A stretch of DNA of 64,000 nucleotides, from contig NZ_JABMEG010000001.1 of the NCBI RefSeq assembly GCF_013179735.1, forward strand, positions 1,984,001 to 2,048,000, written 5' to 3'. A program made the position numbers and the translations under genes. The number at the start of each line of letters is the position of its first letter. The stretch's first letter is position 1. The DNA comes from Permianibacter fluminis (GTDB lineage Bacteria; Pseudomonadota; Gammaproteobacteria; Enterobacterales; Permianibacteraceae). Below are positions 19,728 through 29,521 of this stretch, piece after piece. The notes below the pieces were generated by a model that was not told where the DNA came from, ran no database searches, and saw only the letters and a program-made list of their open reading frames with translations.

Positions 19728-20031
19728 CGGTGACATCATCCATGGTCGGCGTCGGGTTGCGCCGTCTGCCACTATCCTAGCAAAGCACTGGCTTGGCCGA
19801 ATGCTGCTCCGGCAAATGACTGGTTCTTCAATACATGATTTTGGAAAAGCAGCGGACCGGCAAAACAGCGGCTGGCTGAAACGCCAAATGGGTAAAACCC
19901 TGCAAACCGGAACGGTAGGCAAAGCCCGGATGTTTCTGCGATACTTTGCCCGGCCTTGAGCTGCCTCGACCGCTGTGGTGCGGGCTGCTGGCGATTACCA
20001 AACTGATTCCACGACGACCCGGATGTCCGCA

Positions 20032-20307
20032 ATGAAAGTCTTGGCGATAGTGTTCCTGTTGGTTTGCTGTGCGCTGCAGGGCCGGCTCTGGCATGGCGCG
20101 GGCAGTCTGGCTGAATTGAACGATCTGCATGATCAGATCGCTCGCCAGCAGCTGGAAAACGATCGGCTGCGCGAGCGCAACGCCCTGCTGCAGACCGATG
20201 TCCAGGATCTGAAATCCGGCCTCGACGGTATTGAAGAGCGGGCTCGCCATGAGCTCGGTCTGGTCAAGAAAGGCGAGATTTTCTATCGCATCGTCAAGGA
20301 ATCCTAA
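20032..20307 (+). CDS. ftsB: Cell division protein FtsB
   Basis: Bitopic inner-membrane divisome protein that bridges FtsL and FtsQ. 91 residues: a transmembrane helix at about 2-19 (VLAIVFLLVCCALQGRLW), then a leucine-zipper coiled coil (about 28-65), then the family end ERARHELGLVKKGEIFYRIV. An upstream in-frame ATG at 20023 would add three residues. It is 9 bases before ispD; ftsB-ispD-ispF is the classic order. Normally ftsB follows eno directly; here two genes intervene. Confidence 0.93.
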   Translation: MKVLAIVFLLVCCALQGRLWHGAGSLAELNDLHDQIARQQLENDRLRERNALLQTDVQDLKSGLDGIEERARHELGLVKKGEIFYRIVKES

Positions 20308-20316
20308 GGGCCTGCC

Positions 20317-21045
20317 GTGTTGAATTCGACAGTGATGACAGGCCCGGCAGCATGGGCGGTCATCCCGGCCGCCGGCTCCGGCAGCCGTCTCGGCGCTGAC
20401 CGTCCCAAGCAATATCTCGACCTACTCGGCCACAGTGTGCTCTGGCATACCGTCCAGCAATTTCAATCCGATTCGCGTTTTGCCGGGGTGATGTTGGCCT
20501 TGGCCGCCGACGACGCACATTTTCCGCAATCCGATGTCGCGACCACGCCGGTACTGACTTGCGTCGGCGGCGCGACCCGACAGGCGTCGGTGTTTGCGGC
20601 GCTGCAGGCGCTGGCCGGCAAGGCGCAAGCGGACGACTGGATTTTTGTTCACGATGCCGCCCGGCCACTGTTGCTGCGCTCCGATCTCGATCAGCTGTTT
20701 GCTGTTCTGGCGCAGGAAAATGTCGGTGCGCTGTTGGGTGCGCCAGTTGCCGACACACTAAAGCGCCGTGATCCGCACGGCCGCGTCACCGGCACGGTTG
20801 ATCGCGACGGACTTTGGCGGGCGCTGACGCCACAAGTCTTTCGCTACCGGATTTTGCATGCAGCCTTGCAGCAGGCTGAACAAGCTGGTGTGGTCCACAC
20901 CGACGATACCGCAGCGGTCGAACAGCTCGGTCTGTTTGCGACGATGCTACGTGGCCGCGATGACAATCTGAAAATCACCCAGGGTCAGGATCTGGCCATG
21001 GCCGAACAAATTCTGCGCGAGCAGCGCGAGCAAGGCTTGCGCTAA
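20317..21045 (+). CDS. ispD: 2-C-methyl-D-erythritol 4-phosphate cytidylyltransferase
   Basis: Third step of the MEP isoprenoid pathway, joining CTP and MEP. 242 residues. Motifs: VIPAAGSGSRLGADRPKQYL (nucleotide-binding signature), VHDAARPLL, LGAPVADTLKR and TDDTAAVE. The GTG start at 20317 lies six bases after AAGGG, which overlaps the ftsB stop codon, so the two genes are coupled. An ATG at 20335 is an alternative. Confidence 0.97.
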   Translation: MLNSTVMTGPAAWAVIPAAGSGSRLGADRPKQYLDLLGHSVLWHTVQQFQSDSRFAGVMLALAADDAHFPQSDVATTPVLTCVGGATRQASVFAALQALAGKAQADDWIFVHDAARPLLLRSDLDQLFAVLAQENVGALLGAPVADTLKRRDPHGRVTGTVDRDGLWRALTPQVFRYRILHAALQQAEQAGVVHTDDTAAVEQLGLFATMLRGRDDNLKITQGQDLAMAEQILREQREQGLR

Positions 21046-21062
21046 TTCATTTTGTTGGGAGT

Positions 21063-21407
21063 ATGTTGGTGCAAATCGGTTTTCACACGCAGTCTGCCGG
21101 CATCATCACTGCCATTGTTTTTGTCGTGATGGTCCTGCCAGTTTATATTGCTGCGAAATTCTTCAACGCTGAACGCGCGACCATCGGCTGGTCGGCATTG
21201 GCCGTGCCGGTTGCATCGGCAGGGGCGTGGCTGGGCTATCAATTGCTGGGGCCATTTTTTGGCTTTCTGACCGGCTTCATTGGCATGGCGGTCGGGTTCT
21301 GGTTGGTGCTCAAGCCCAGTTTCGGCGGCGCCTTTGGTCTGAGCTTGTTTGCCTTCGTGTTGCAAATAGCGGTCATCCAGTTGCTGCTCAAATTTTTTGC
21401 GGCCTGA
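21063..21407 (+). CDS. Small multi-pass membrane protein of unknown function
   Basis: 114 residues, very hydrophobic, with about four transmembrane helices (roughly 11-31, 40-58, 62-82 and 90-112). No motif that I recognise. GGGA lies two to six bases before the ATG. It sits between ispD and ispF on the same strand, with 17 and 13 bases to its neighbours, so it is surely co-transcribed with them. A role in the MEP pathway is not implied by the sequence itself. Confidence 0.75.
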   Translation: MLVQIGFHTQSAGIITAIVFVVMVLPVYIAAKFFNAERATIGWSALAVPVASAGAWLGYQLLGPFFGFLTGFIGMAVGFWLVLKPSFGGAFGLSLFAFVLQIAVIQLLLKFFAA

Positions 21408-21420
21408 GGAACAGATTGTC

Positions 21421-21897
21421 ATGACAATTCGAATCGGCCACGGCTACGACGTGCACAAATTCGGCGGTGACAAGCCGCTGATCCTCGCTGGGGTGACGAT
21501 TCCGGGCGCGCAAGGGGTGCTGGCGCATTCGGATGGTGACGTCGTGCTGCATGCCGTCTGTGATGCGCTATTGGGAGCGGCAGCGCTCGGCGATATCGGC
21601 GAACATTTTCCCGATACCGATGAGCGCTGGCGCGGCGCCAGCAGCCGGGCGCTGCTGGCACATTGCCTGAAGCTGGCGGCGGAGCGGGGGCTGAGACCGG
21701 ACAATGTCGATGTCACCGTTATTGCTCAGGTGCCGCGGCTTGGTCCGCACAAACAGACCATGCGCGCGCAGCTGGCTGCCGATCTGGGCTTGCCGGAAAC
21801 GGCGGTCAACCTGAAAGCGACCACCACGGAAGGGCTGGGTTATATCGGCCGCAAGGAAGGCATCGCCGTGCATGCCGTGGCACTGCTGTCTGGTTAA
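21421..21897 (+). CDS. ispF: 2-C-methyl-D-erythritol 2,4-cyclodiphosphate synthase
   Basis: Fifth MEP-pathway enzyme; it forms the cyclic diphosphate. 158 residues, normal length. The start at ATG 21421 gives [14 protein letters not shown], the canonical opening with metal ligands D and H, and follows GAGGA. Further motifs: [33 protein letters not shown] and [18 protein letters not shown]. The longer frame from 21397 is rejected on the site and family start. Confidence 0.97.
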   Translation: MTIRIGHGYDVHKFGGDKPLILAGVTIPGAQGVLAHSDGDVVLHAVCDALLGAAALGDIGEHFPDTDERWRGASSRALLAHCLKLAAERGLRPDNVDVTVIAQVPRLGPHKQTMRAQLAADLGLPETAVNLKATTTEGLGYIGRKEGIAVHAVALLSG

Positions 21898-22099
21898 TCG
21901 GCGAATTGCCGATGTTTTGGCCAGCGCCGCGTGCGCCGGCGGAAAGAAAACTGCACGGTTGCTGATCGGCCCGGTAACATAGCTCGCCAGCTGCCTGAAG
22001 CGGCGGACTGCCACGCGGTGACGCGTCAGCCTGCGGTTGGTGTTGTCTGGCATTGACCAGACCCGAAATTCGCTATCGCTAAAACAAGAACTGAAACGC

Positions 22100-22864
22100 A
22101 TGCGTTTTTTGCTCAGCAATGATGATGGTTATTTTGCGCCCGGCCTGAAAGCCTTGGCTCAGGCGCTTGCCCAGGCCTTTGCCCCGCACTGCGACTTGAC
22201 GGTAGTCGCGCCGGATCGCAACCGCAGTGGCGCCAGCAATTCGCTGACGCTGGATGCGCCCATTCGTTATCACCTGACGGTTGAAGGTTATTTCGCGGTC
22301 ACCGGCACGCCGACCGATTGCGTGCACCTGGCAACCCATCGATTAATGCCGCAACCGCCTGATATCGTCATCGCCGGCATCAACAATGGCGCCAATCTGG
22401 GCGACGACACGATGTATTCCGGCACCGTTGCCGCCGCGCTCGAAGGTCGGCATCTCGGTTATCCGGCCATTGCCATGTCGCTGCTCGGCGCCGACTGCGT
22501 GCACTACGAAACCGCAGCCGCGGTGGCGGTGCAGCTGGTGCGCAATCTGCACAACCATCCGCTTGAACCCAATCGCATCCTGAACGTCAATGTGCCGGAC
22601 CTGCCGCTCAGCGAACTCAAAGGCTTCAAGGTGACTCGGCTGGGTCATCGTCATCGCGCCAACACCATAATTCCTGCCCACGATCCGAAAGGCCGCGACG
22701 TTTATTGGATTGGTCCGCCAGCCAAAGGCGACGATGCCGGCGAGGGCACCGATTTTCATGCGGTCGACAACGGTTATGTCTCGGTCACACCGCTGCATGT
22801 CGACATGACCGCGCACAGCAGCCTGCCGAAGCTCACCGAATGGATTGGAGGACTGGCGCCATGA
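22100..22864 (+). CDS. surE: 5'/3'-nucleotidase SurE
   Basis: Metal-dependent nucleoside monophosphatase linked to stationary-phase survival. 254 residues. It starts [15 protein letters not shown], where the paired aspartates bind the metal, followed by [27 protein letters not shown] and [20 protein letters not shown]. The last four bases overlap the start of pcm (ATGA). In E. coli truD lies between ispF and surE; here about 200 non-coding bases replace it. Confidence 0.97.
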   Translation: MRFLLSNDDGYFAPGLKALAQALAQAFAPHCDLTVVAPDRNRSGASNSLTLDAPIRYHLTVEGYFAVTGTPTDCVHLATHRLMPQPPDIVIAGINNGANLGDDTMYSGTVAAALEGRHLGYPAIAMSLLGADCVHYETAAAVAVQLVRNLHNHPLEPNRILNVNVPDLPLSELKGFKVTRLGHRHRANTIIPAHDPKGRDVYWIGPPAKGDDAGEGTDFHAVDNGYVSVTPLHVDMTAHSSLPKLTEWIGGLAP

Positions 22865-23529
22865 ATGGCAGCAATTTGCGTGGCATCGGCATGACCTCCG
22901 ATCGCACCCGAACCCGGCTGGTGCAGCGGCTGCAGGAAGAGGGCATCCGCAACACGATGGTGTTGGCGGTGATGGCTGGCGTGCCGCGGCATATCTTTGT
23001 CGATGAAGGGATCGCCCATCGCGCCTACGAAGACACCGCGCTGCCGATTGGCCGTGGCCAGACCATTTCGCAACCGTTCATCGTCGCCAAGATGACCGAG
23101 ATTCTGCTTGATGCCGGACCGCTGAAAAACGTCCTCGAAATTGGCACCGGTTGCGGTTACCAGACCGCCGTGCTGGCGCAGCTGGTCGAGCAGGTGTACA
23201 CCATCGAGCGCATTGACGAGTTGCAGCAACAGGCGCAGGCGCGGCTAAGTGCGCTGCAGCTGGACAATATCGAATACCGCCACGGTGACGGTTTTCAAGG
23301 CTGGAAAGAAAAAGGCCCGTTCGATGGCATCATCGTCACTGCGGCGCCGCTGGCGATTCCGCCGGCGCTGGTCGCGCAGCTGGCCGATGGTGGCCGGTTG
23401 GTGGTGCCAGTCGGCCAAGCCAATGGCAGCCAGAATCTGATGCTGATTGAGAAGCGTGGCGATCAGCTGCAAAGTGCCATCATGGACAAGGTTCGTTTTG
23501 TGCCGCTACAGCCCGGCCCCACTGAGTAA
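22861..23529 (+). CDS. pcm: Protein-L-isoaspartate O-methyltransferase
   Basis: Repairs isoaspartyl residues in aged proteins using SAM. 222 residues. Motifs: [37 protein letters not shown] (substrate loop) and [18 protein letters not shown] (SAM site). The ATG at 22861 overlaps the surE stop by four bases, indicating translational coupling. The longer frame starting at 22705 reads back into surE and is rejected. Confidence 0.97.
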   Translation: MNGSNLRGIGMTSDRTRTRLVQRLQEEGIRNTMVLAVMAGVPRHIFVDEGIAHRAYEDTALPIGRGQTISQPFIVAKMTEILLDAGPLKNVLEIGTGCGYQTAVLAQLVEQVYTIERIDELQQQAQARLSALQLDNIEYRHGDGFQGWKEKGPFDGIIVTAAPLAIPPALVAQLADGGRLVVPVGQANGSQNLMLIEKRGDQLQSAIMDKVRFVPLQPGPTE

Positions 23530-23542
23530 GTAACCAGAACTG

Positions 23543-24451
23543 ATGCAGGCATTCCGCAAACCGGTCGCAATTACAGTTTTTGCTGGTGTCGCCACACTGC
23601 TGGCCGGCTGTCTGCCGCCGCCAATGGCGCCGTTCGAGTCCCGGTTGATCGCTCAGGAGCAGGCGATTGACCGTGGCTACCATGTTGTCGCGGCCGGCGA
23701 GACGCTCTACTCCATTGCCTTTGCCTATGATTTGGACTTCCGGACGCTCGCACGCTGGAATGGCGTCGATACCGATTATCGGATTTTTCCCGGTCAGCGC
23801 TTAAAATTGTCCGGGCCGAAGCTGCCAATTGGGACCTACGAACGTCAAAGTTCTGACGAAAACGTCAAAATATCGACGGCAGAACCGCCTCCGAAGGCGG
23901 TCGAATTGCCATCTGTACGGCCATCCAACAGCAGTACCAATCCCCCGAAAGCCTCGCCGACAGCGCCGATTTCGGCGGCCAAACCCGGCACGAACAAGCC
24001 ACTTGCCGATGTACAAAAAGATACAAAAACTCCGGTAAATCCCCAAGAAAATCGTACCAGTCCCGGTGTCGCCAACGGTCCGATAAAATGGTCCTGGCCA
24101 GCCCCAGGCAAGCTGTTGGCTGGCTTCTCGGCGAGCCCGACCGGTAACAAAGGCGTGAATATTGCAGGCCATTCCGGTGAACCGGTCAAAGCGGCGGCTT
24201 CTGGTCGCGTCGTCTATGCGGGAAATGGCTTGCGGGGTTTTGGGCAGCTGGTTATTGTCAAACACGACGATGACTTTTTGAGCGCCTACGCGCACAACAG
24301 CCGTTTGCACGTCAAAGAGAACGACTCAGTTAAAGCTGGCCAGTTGATTGCCGATATAGGTTCTACTGGTACGGATGTCGAGCAGTTGCATTTCGAGATC
24401 CGTTATCAGGGCCAACCGGTGGATCCACTCAAGCATTTGCCCAAGCGCTGA
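23543..24451 (+). CDS. nlpD: Murein hydrolase activator NlpD (lipoprotein)
   Basis: Outer-membrane lipoprotein that activates the amidase AmiC during septum splitting. 302 residues: lipobox LLAGC (Cys22), LysM domain (about 50-92, GYHVVAAGETLYSIAFAY), a Pro/Thr/Lys-rich linker (about 100-180) and an M23/LytM domain (about 190-300). The LytM site is degenerate: the usual H-x-H is replaced by QLHFEIR, as expected for activators rather than true endopeptidases. Position just before rpoS is conserved, and in many gammaproteobacteria a major rpoS promoter lies inside nlpD. Confidence 0.95.
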   Translation: MQAFRKPVAITVFAGVATLLAGCLPPPMAPFESRLIAQEQAIDRGYHVVAAGETLYSIAFAYDLDFRTLARWNGVDTDYRIFPGQRLKLSGPKLPIGTYERQSSDENVKISTAEPPPKAVELPSVRPSNSSTNPPKASPTAPISAAKPGTNKPLADVQKDTKTPVNPQENRTSPGVANGPIKWSWPAPGKLLAGFSASPTGNKGVNIAGHSGEPVKAAASGRVVYAGNGLRGFGQLVIVKHDDDFLSAYAHNSRLHVKENDSVKAGQLIADIGSTGTDVEQLHFEIRYQGQPVDPLKHLPKR

Positions 24452-24541
24452 AAGCATAAGCAGCAGCGGGGCCGATGCCGGAGGGTGAGCGGACCCGAAC
24501 CATAACAAAGCCGAACACCGGCACTTTGTGGAGAGGCTGCC

Positions 24542-25525
24542 ATGAATGAGCAGTGGGATAACGAGTTGTTGTTGGAAGAAGAGCTCGAGCAAGAAATCGC
24601 TGAAGAACTCGCCGAAGAAGATACTCTCCCCCGACTTGCCGAGCGCGAAGCGCCTGCGGCAAACCCGCATTACGAACTCGCCGACGATGAAAAAATCATG
24701 GATGCCACCCAGCTTTACCTGGGTGAAATCGGCATCGCCGCGCTACTGACCCCGCAAGAAGAAGTCTACTTTGCCCGCAAGTCGCAACGTGGCTGCCTGA
24801 AATCCAAACAACGGATGATCGAGAGCAACCTGCGCTTGGTGGTCAAGATTGCCCGCCGCTACAACGGCCGCGGCCTGCCGCTGTTGGATCTCATTGAAGA
24901 AGGCAATCTGGGTTTGATCCGCGCGGTCGAGAAATTCGATCCGGAACGTGGTTTCCGTTTTTCGACCTACGCCACCTGGTGGATACGCCAGACCGTGGAA
25001 CGGGCGCTGATGAACCAGACCCGGACCATTCGCCTGCCGATCCATGTGGTTAAGGAACTCAACGTTTATTTGCGGGCCGCCCGTGAACTGGCGCAAAAGC
25101 TGGATCATGAGCCGACCGCCGAAGAAATTGCCGAGAAGCTGGGCAAACCGGTCGAAGATGTCTCGCGCATGCTCGGCCTCAACGAGCGCATCAGCTCCAT
25201 CGACACACCGATCGGCGTGGACGGTGATCGTTCGCTGCTCGATACCATTGCTGATGATGCTGGCGCCGAACCAGTGGCCATTCTCGAAGACAATGATCTG
25301 AAATCGAACATCGAGAAGTGGCTGAACATGCTGACCGACAAGCAGCGCGAAGTGCTGGCGCGCCGGTTTGGCCTGCTGCACTTTGAACCGCAAACACTGG
25401 AAGAAGTTGGCAATGAAATCGGCCTGACCCGCGAGCGGGTGCGGCAGATTCAGGTTGAAGCGCTACGCCGCCTGCGCGAGATTCTGCGCGAGCAGAACCT
25501 GTCGATGGATGCGTTGTTTGAGTAA
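24542..25525 (+). CDS. rpoS: RNA polymerase sigma factor RpoS (sigma-38)
   Basis: Stationary-phase and general stress sigma factor. 327 residues. An acidic N-terminus is followed by region 1.2 ([20 protein letters not shown]), region 2 ([54 protein letters not shown]), region 3 ([20 protein letters not shown]) and region 4 ([31 protein letters not shown]). GGAGAGGCTGCC lies before the ATG. A hairpin (25541-25565) and a terminator follow. Confidence 0.97.
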   Translation: MNEQWDNELLLEEELEQEIAEELAEEDTLPRLAEREAPAANPHYELADDEKIMDATQLYLGEIGIAALLTPQEEVYFARKSQRGCLKSKQRMIESNLRLVVKIARRYNGRGLPLLDLIEEGNLGLIRAVEKFDPERGFRFSTYATWWIRQTVERALMNQTRTIRLPIHVVKELNVYLRAARELAQKLDHEPTAEEIAEKLGKPVEDVSRMLGLNERISSIDTPIGVDGDRSLLDTIADDAGAEPVAILEDNDLKSNIEKWLNMLTDKQREVLARRFGLLHFEPQTLEEVGNEIGLTRERVRQIQVEALRRLREILREQNLSMDALFE

Positions 25526-25587
25526 TCTTTTGAGTAGCCGTTGCTGCCGATAGCGTTGGCAGCAATAAGGCAAATAGAACAAATAAT

Positions 25588-25614
25588 AAGCCCCGCTTAG
25601 TGCGGGGCTTTTTA
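25588..25614. terminator. Rho-independent terminator after rpoS
   Basis: AAGCCCCGC (25588-25596) and GCGGGGCTT (25602-25610) form a 9-bp stem with a TTAGT loop, followed by TTTATTTT. An extra hairpin, TTGCTGCC/GGCAGCAA at 25541-25565, lies just before it. It also faces the end of the convergent VanZ-like gene. Confidence 0.9.
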
Positions 25615-25638
25615 TTTTCGATCAGCGGGCGACTGAGC

Positions 25639-26577
25639 TCAATCCAGATACACCGCATCAAGATAAACCACCGTGCCGTCAGCCGGCAGACCCTGATAGA
25701 ACAAGCGCAGCGCGGCAAGCTGGCCAAGGTCAAGCTTGCGGTCGCGAGGGCCGCTGGCAATTCGGTTGATCGGCAACTGGACATCAGTCCAGCCGGGACC
25801 GGCAGCAAAGTTGTAATTGAAACGGTCATGATAGGGCTGCTCGCCCAGTTCATGTTTGCGATCATGGATCCGCAGCGACAATGGCAGCGTGTCGTTGCCG
25901 GGATTGAACACCGACAGATGCAGCGTTTTGTAGGCGCTCCAGTCGGTCGGGAAATGTCGCAGCGTTGTGCCAGAGTAAAGCTGGGTGGGAAACACAATTT
26001 TCAGCGAATGGCGACCGTCCCGAGCTTGTTCCGCACTGCGTTTGCCAAGTGACCAGTTGCTGCTGTCGATGATGCTTTCAAAATCGGACAGCATCGGAAA
26101 ATTGTGTTTGATGTGATAGTCGGCCCATAGCAGCACACCGGGCTGGATCAGCAATGACGCGGCTATTGCAAACACAATGCCGCGTAGCATTTTTTTCCAG
26201 CCGGCGCCGACATAACGTGAGCTGGCGAGCCAGAGCGTTGCCAAGCCGATACCGACGCTGTCGGTGATGACATCGCCGAGGCTGGGTTCCCGATTGGTCA
26301 GGGACTGCAGCAATTCCGTGCCGATGGCAAAGACCACCAACGGCGGAAGCAGCAGCTGCAGCCAGACCGCGGCGCGGCGTGGATGCCGCTTCAGCACCGA
26401 GTGATCAAAAATCACGGTCAGCAGGAAGAACAGCGGCAAGTGCGCCAGATCCCACAGCGCGGCCGCAGCGCGATTGGGTAGCGCGATCTTGTCCTGTACC
26501 AGCAGTAAATAGAGTGCGACCAGTAGACTGGCGACCAGCAGGGTCAGGCGGTGGCGGCGGGCATGCAGCATTGGCAT
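25639..26577 (-). CDS. VanZ-like membrane protein fused to a beta-sandwich domain
   Basis: 312 residues. The N-terminal half has about five transmembrane helices, with AHLPLFFLLTVIFDH, ELLQSLTNREPSLGDVITDSVG and IGLATLWLAS, which fit the VanZ-like family (the E-x-x-Q and D-x-x-x-N/D helices). After the last helix (IVFAIAASLLIQPGVLLW) comes a roughly 140-residue soluble part, probably periplasmic, with repeated beta-strand pattern (SLKIVFPTQLYSGTTLRHF, LHLSVFNPGNDTLPLSLRI, AALRLFYQG) resembling carbohydrate-binding galactose-binding-like folds. The binding role is inference. VanZ itself confers teicoplanin resistance; that need not apply here. Confidence 0.7.
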   Translation of the reverse strand: MPMLHARRHRLTLLVASLLVALYLLLVQDKIALPNRAAAALWDLAHLPLFFLLTVIFDHSVLKRHPRRAAVWLQLLLPPLVVFAIGTELLQSLTNREPSLGDVITDSVGIGLATLWLASSRYVGAGWKKMLRGIVFAIAASLLIQPGVLLWADYHIKHNFPMLSDFESIIDSSNWSLGKRSAEQARDGRHSLKIVFPTQLYSGTTLRHFPTDWSAYKTLHLSVFNPGNDTLPLSLRIHDRKHELGEQPYHDRFNYNFAAGPGWTDVQLPINRIASGPRDRKLDLGQLAALRLFYQGLPADGTVVYLDAVYLD

Positions 26578-26625
26578 CCTTGCTCGTGTACGACCATCAT
26601 CACAACTGACATTGTCAGCTGCGTT

Positions 26626-26895
26626 TTACGGCGCCTGCGCGTCGATTCGCAAGGCGTGGATATCCGTTTCCATCAGCTCAGCCAACGCAGCATAGACCAG
26701 CCGGTGTCGCGCCAGCGGCAATTTGCCGCGAAATTGTTCACTGACAATGCGGACGGCGAAATGGCCTTTGCCGGTCAGTGCCCCGGCATGACCGGCGTGC
26801 AAATGGCTTTCATCAAGCAACTCAAATTCTGTTGGTGCCAGCGCGGCGCGCAAACGCTGTTCGATTTCAATCAGACGGGCACGATTATCAATCAT
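26626..26895 (-). CDS. BolA family protein
   Basis: 89 residues. BolA-fold proteins partner monothiol glutaredoxins in Fe-S cluster handling and affect cell shape under stress. Seen: LLDESHLHAGHAG, GHFAVRIVSEQFRGKLPLARHRLVYAAL, the family's helix-turn-helix-like motif with the conserved R-H-R. It is the last gene of a minus-strand set yciB-yciI-bolA. Whether it equals BolA or the IbaG type cannot be decided; the H at the C/H site (SHLHAGH) is compatible with BolA. Confidence 0.85.
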   Translation of the reverse strand: MIDNRARLIEIEQRLRAALAPTEFELLDESHLHAGHAGALTGKGHFAVRIVSEQFRGKLPLARHRLVYAALAELMETDIHALRIDAQAP

Positions 26896-26946
26896 TTCGG
26901 ACTCGGCTAAGTACTGTTGTGGCAGTCGTGCTCTGTTAAGGACCGC

Positions 26947-27246
26947 TTACGGCAAGACTTTCTTGAACGGCTTGACCGTGACCTTGGCATAGACGCCGGC
27001 TGCGACGTAGGGATCGCTGTCGGCGAATGCCTGGGCGTCGGCCAGTGAGGCAAATTCCGCAACAATCAGCGAACCGGTAAAACCAGCCGGGCCCGGATCA
27101 TTGCTGTCGACCGCCGGAAACGGACCGGCCAGCAGCAAACGGCCCTGATCACGCAGTTGCTGCAAACGGGCCAGATGCTCGCCGCGTGCGGCCAAGCGCT
27201 TGTCCAGCGTGCCCGGTACATCTTCACCGATCAATGCGTAAAACAT
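26947..27246 (-). CDS. yciI: YciI family protein
   Basis: 99 residues, small ferredoxin-like-fold protein of the YciI/YCII family whose reaction is unknown. The start at [12 protein letters not shown] is the family's normal opening; the longer frame reads into yciB. It has [28 protein letters not shown] (conserved G-P) and [10 protein letters not shown] (conserved D-P-Y). It lies four bases downstream of yciB, as in many gammaproteobacteria. Confidence 0.9.
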   Translation of the reverse strand: MFYALIGEDVPGTLDKRLAARGEHLARLQQLRDQGRLLLAGPFPAVDSNDPGPAGFTGSLIVAEFASLADAQAFADSDPYVAAGVYAKVTVKPFKKVLP

Positions 27247-27250
27247 CTCA

Positions 27251-27823
27251 TCACTCCTTCGGTTGCGGGCTGTCGCTATCCGCTTCCTGTGGCATGAAGC
27301 GATACAGCGCGTAACCGGTGTAAACAAACAACAGAATCTGCAGCACGGTGATGCCCCAGACTTTGAAATTGACCCAGGTATCGAGCGGATAATGGAACGC
27401 GACGTAAAGATTGGCACCGCCAATCAACGCCGACACAACGCCCCAAATGAGGTCGACCTGCATCCAGACCTTGGCAGGTACCGGCAGCGTCTGTTCGTTC
27501 ATCGATTCAAACAAGGCTTTCAGCGGTGAGCGGCGAATGGTGGCACCGGCGATAAACACCACGGCGAGCAACCAGAAAAACACCGTGACTTTCCACTTGA
27601 TGAAACGGTCATCGTGCAGGATCAGCGTCAGGCCGCCAAACAGCAGCGCAATCGCCAGGCCGATCAGATGCAATTTTTGCCATTTGCCGCTCAGCAGGCG
27701 ATTGCCCACCGTTTGAATGGTGGTGGCAATCATCAACACGGCGACAGCGGTATAAATGTCCGCCATTTTGTAGCTGACAAAAAACGCCAGCAGCGGGAAA
27801 AAATCGAGCAGGAACTTCAACAT
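27251..27823 (-). CDS. yciB: Inner membrane-spanning protein YciB (septation protein A)
   Basis: 190 residues, five to six transmembrane helices. It starts [19 protein letters not shown] and contains [35 protein letters not shown] and [18 protein letters not shown], all diagnostic for YciB. In E. coli it interacts with division and elongation proteins and affects envelope integrity. It is the first gene of the yciB-yciI-bolA set and is divergent from the PHP exonuclease gene. Confidence 0.95.
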   Translation of the reverse strand: MLKFLLDFFPLLAFFVSYKMADIYTAVAVLMIATTIQTVGNRLLSGKWQKLHLIGLAIALLFGGLTLILHDDRFIKWKVTVFFWLLAVVFIAGATIRRSPLKALFESMNEQTLPVPAKVWMQVDLIWGVVSALIGGANLYVAFHYPLDTWVNFKVWGITVLQILLFVYTGYALYRFMPQEADSDSPQPKE

Positions 27824-27957
27824 GGTAAACTGGACATCAGTCGCGCGTGACGGGCCGCCATCTTACCGGTTGGCTGGCGTCAGCGTCACCTGAGCCGGTG
27901 TGTAGCCAGCTCAACGCACTGGCTTCGGCCAACCGGCCTGCCGCATTGGAATCACCC

Positions 27958-28866
27958 ATGTACGACTTGCACTGCCACAGCCACTGTTCAGACGGCGCGC
28001 TGGCGCCGACGGCGCTGGTGGCGCGTGCGGCTGAGCGCGGCGTCCGGGTGCTGGCCGTGTCGGACCATGATTCACTGCAGGGGCTGGCGGAAGCGGGAGC
28101 GGCGGCGACGCAGCACGGCCTGACGCTGGTGCCAGCAGTCGAAATTTCCTGTGGCTGGCAGAAACTCGAGATTCATGTGGTCGGGCTGGCGGTTGACCCG
28201 CAGCACGACGGCTTGCGGGCGGGGCTGGCGGCCCAGCAGCAGCGGCGCTGGGCTCGCGCCGAGGCTATCAGTGCCCGGCTGGAAGAAGACGGTGTGGCCG
28301 GTGTGTTGACCGAGCTCAAGCAGCGCTTTCCGGTGGCGGCACCGACCCGTTCGCATTTTGCCCAGTTGCTGGTGGCGCGCGGTTTGGTCCGCGATAACGA
28401 TCGCGCTTTTGCCCGTTATCTGGGGCGCAAGGGCTCGTCTTACGTGGCCGCCGAATGGTGCTCGCTGGCCGAAGGCGTGGGCTGGATACGCGCAGCTGGC
28501 GGTGTGCCGGTGTTGGCGCATCCGGGCCGCTATGGATTGTCAGGCAGCGCGCTGGATCGCTTGCTCGACGAGTTTGTTGCTGCTGGCGGTCAGGCGATGG
28601 AGCTTTCCTACCCGCAACTGTTTCCGAAAGAAGCGCAGCGGTTGGCGCGCTCGGCGCGCGCGCGCGGTTTGTGGGCCAGTCAGGGCAGCGATTTTCACAG
28701 CCCCGATCAGCACTGGACCGAGCTCGGCAAAATGCCGCCGCAGCCACCCGATGTGATCACCGTTTGGCAGGCGCGGCCGGAATTATTCGGCCTGCCATCC
28801 GCTACCCTCAACAAGGTCGATATTTTGAACAAGGACGGCAACATGGCGCCGGACGCGCAAGCATGA
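27958..28866 (+). CDS. rnm: PHP-domain 5'-3' exoribonuclease (YciV / RNase AM family)
   Basis: 302 residues. Starts MYDLHCHSHCSDGALAP, the H-x-H-x(n)-D metal motif of PHP phosphoesterases; further metal motifs are VSDHDSLQGL, VPAVEISC, VPVLAHPGRYG and QGSDFHSPDQH. In E. coli the YciV/TrpH protein trims 23S, 16S and 5S rRNA 5' ends and degrades short oligonucleotides. The internal ATG 27958 is chosen; the extension to 27847 has no family support. Its stop overlaps yciO by four bases. Confidence 0.9.
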   Translation: MYDLHCHSHCSDGALAPTALVARAAERGVRVLAVSDHDSLQGLAEAGAAATQHGLTLVPAVEISCGWQKLEIHVVGLAVDPQHDGLRAGLAAQQQRRWARAEAISARLEEDGVAGVLTELKQRFPVAAPTRSHFAQLLVARGLVRDNDRAFARYLGRKGSSYVAAEWCSLAEGVGWIRAAGGVPVLAHPGRYGLSGSALDRLLDEFVAAGGQAMELSYPQLFPKEAQRLARSARARGLWASQGSDFHSPDQHWTELGKMPPQPPDVITVWQARPELFGLPSATLNKVDILNKDGNMAPDAQA

Positions 28867-29483
28867 GTCGCATCGTACAAATCCATCCCGTCGATCCCCA
28901 GCCGCGCCTGATTCAACAGGTGGTCGCGTTGCTGAAATCCGGCGGCGTCATTGTGTATCCCACCGACACCGGTTACGCGTTTGGCTGGGCGCTCGGCGAC
29001 AAGGCCGCGACTGATCGAGTCCGGCGCATGCGCAGGCTCGACGAGCAGCACCATTTCACGCTGGTCTGCCGCGATCTGTCCGAGCTTGCCACCTACGCCA
29101 AAGTCGAAGACCCCGCCTATCGGGTTCTGCGGGCGCACACGCCGGGGCCGTACACGTTTATCCTGCGCGCGACCAAGGATGTGCCGCGACGATTGGTCCA
29201 TGAAAAACGCAAGACCATCGGCCTGCGGGTGCCGGACAACAAAATCGCTCAGGCCTTGCTGAAAGAAATGGCGGAGCCCATTCAAAGCACCAGTCTGGTG
29301 TTGCCGGATGCCGGCGAATTGGGCGCTGATCCGCAGGATATTTTCGATGCCGTCGGCAATCAGGTGGACGTGGTGATCGATGGCGGTTTCTGCGGCAACG
29401 ACATGACCACGGTGGTCGATTTGACCGATGGCGTGCCGGTGTTGGTGCGCCGTGGCGCCGGTGACAGCACGGCGTTTGAGTAG
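28863..29483 (+). CDS. yciO: Sua5/YciO/YrdC family protein YciO
   Basis: 206 residues. YrdC-fold protein related to the threonylcarbamoyl-AMP synthase but with a separate YciO function that is poorly known. Motifs: GGVIVYPTDTGYAFGWALGD, HTPGPYTFILRAT, KTIGLRVPD and STSLVLPD. The ATGA overlap with the upstream PHP gene indicates coupling; yciV-yciO is a conserved pair. The longer frame from 28455 reads through the PHP gene and is rejected. Confidence 0.95.
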   Translation: MSRIVQIHPVDPQPRLIQQVVALLKSGGVIVYPTDTGYAFGWALGDKAATDRVRRMRRLDEQHHFTLVCRDLSELATYAKVEDPAYRVLRAHTPGPYTFILRATKDVPRRLVHEKRKTIGLRVPDNKIAQALLKEMAEPIQSTSLVLPDAGELGADPQDIFDAVGNQVDVVIDGGFCGNDMTTVVDLTDGVPVLVRRGAGDSTAFE

Positions 29484-29521
29484 CCGCTAATCGGTTGCGA
29501 TTGCAGCTGAATGTGCCGCGC

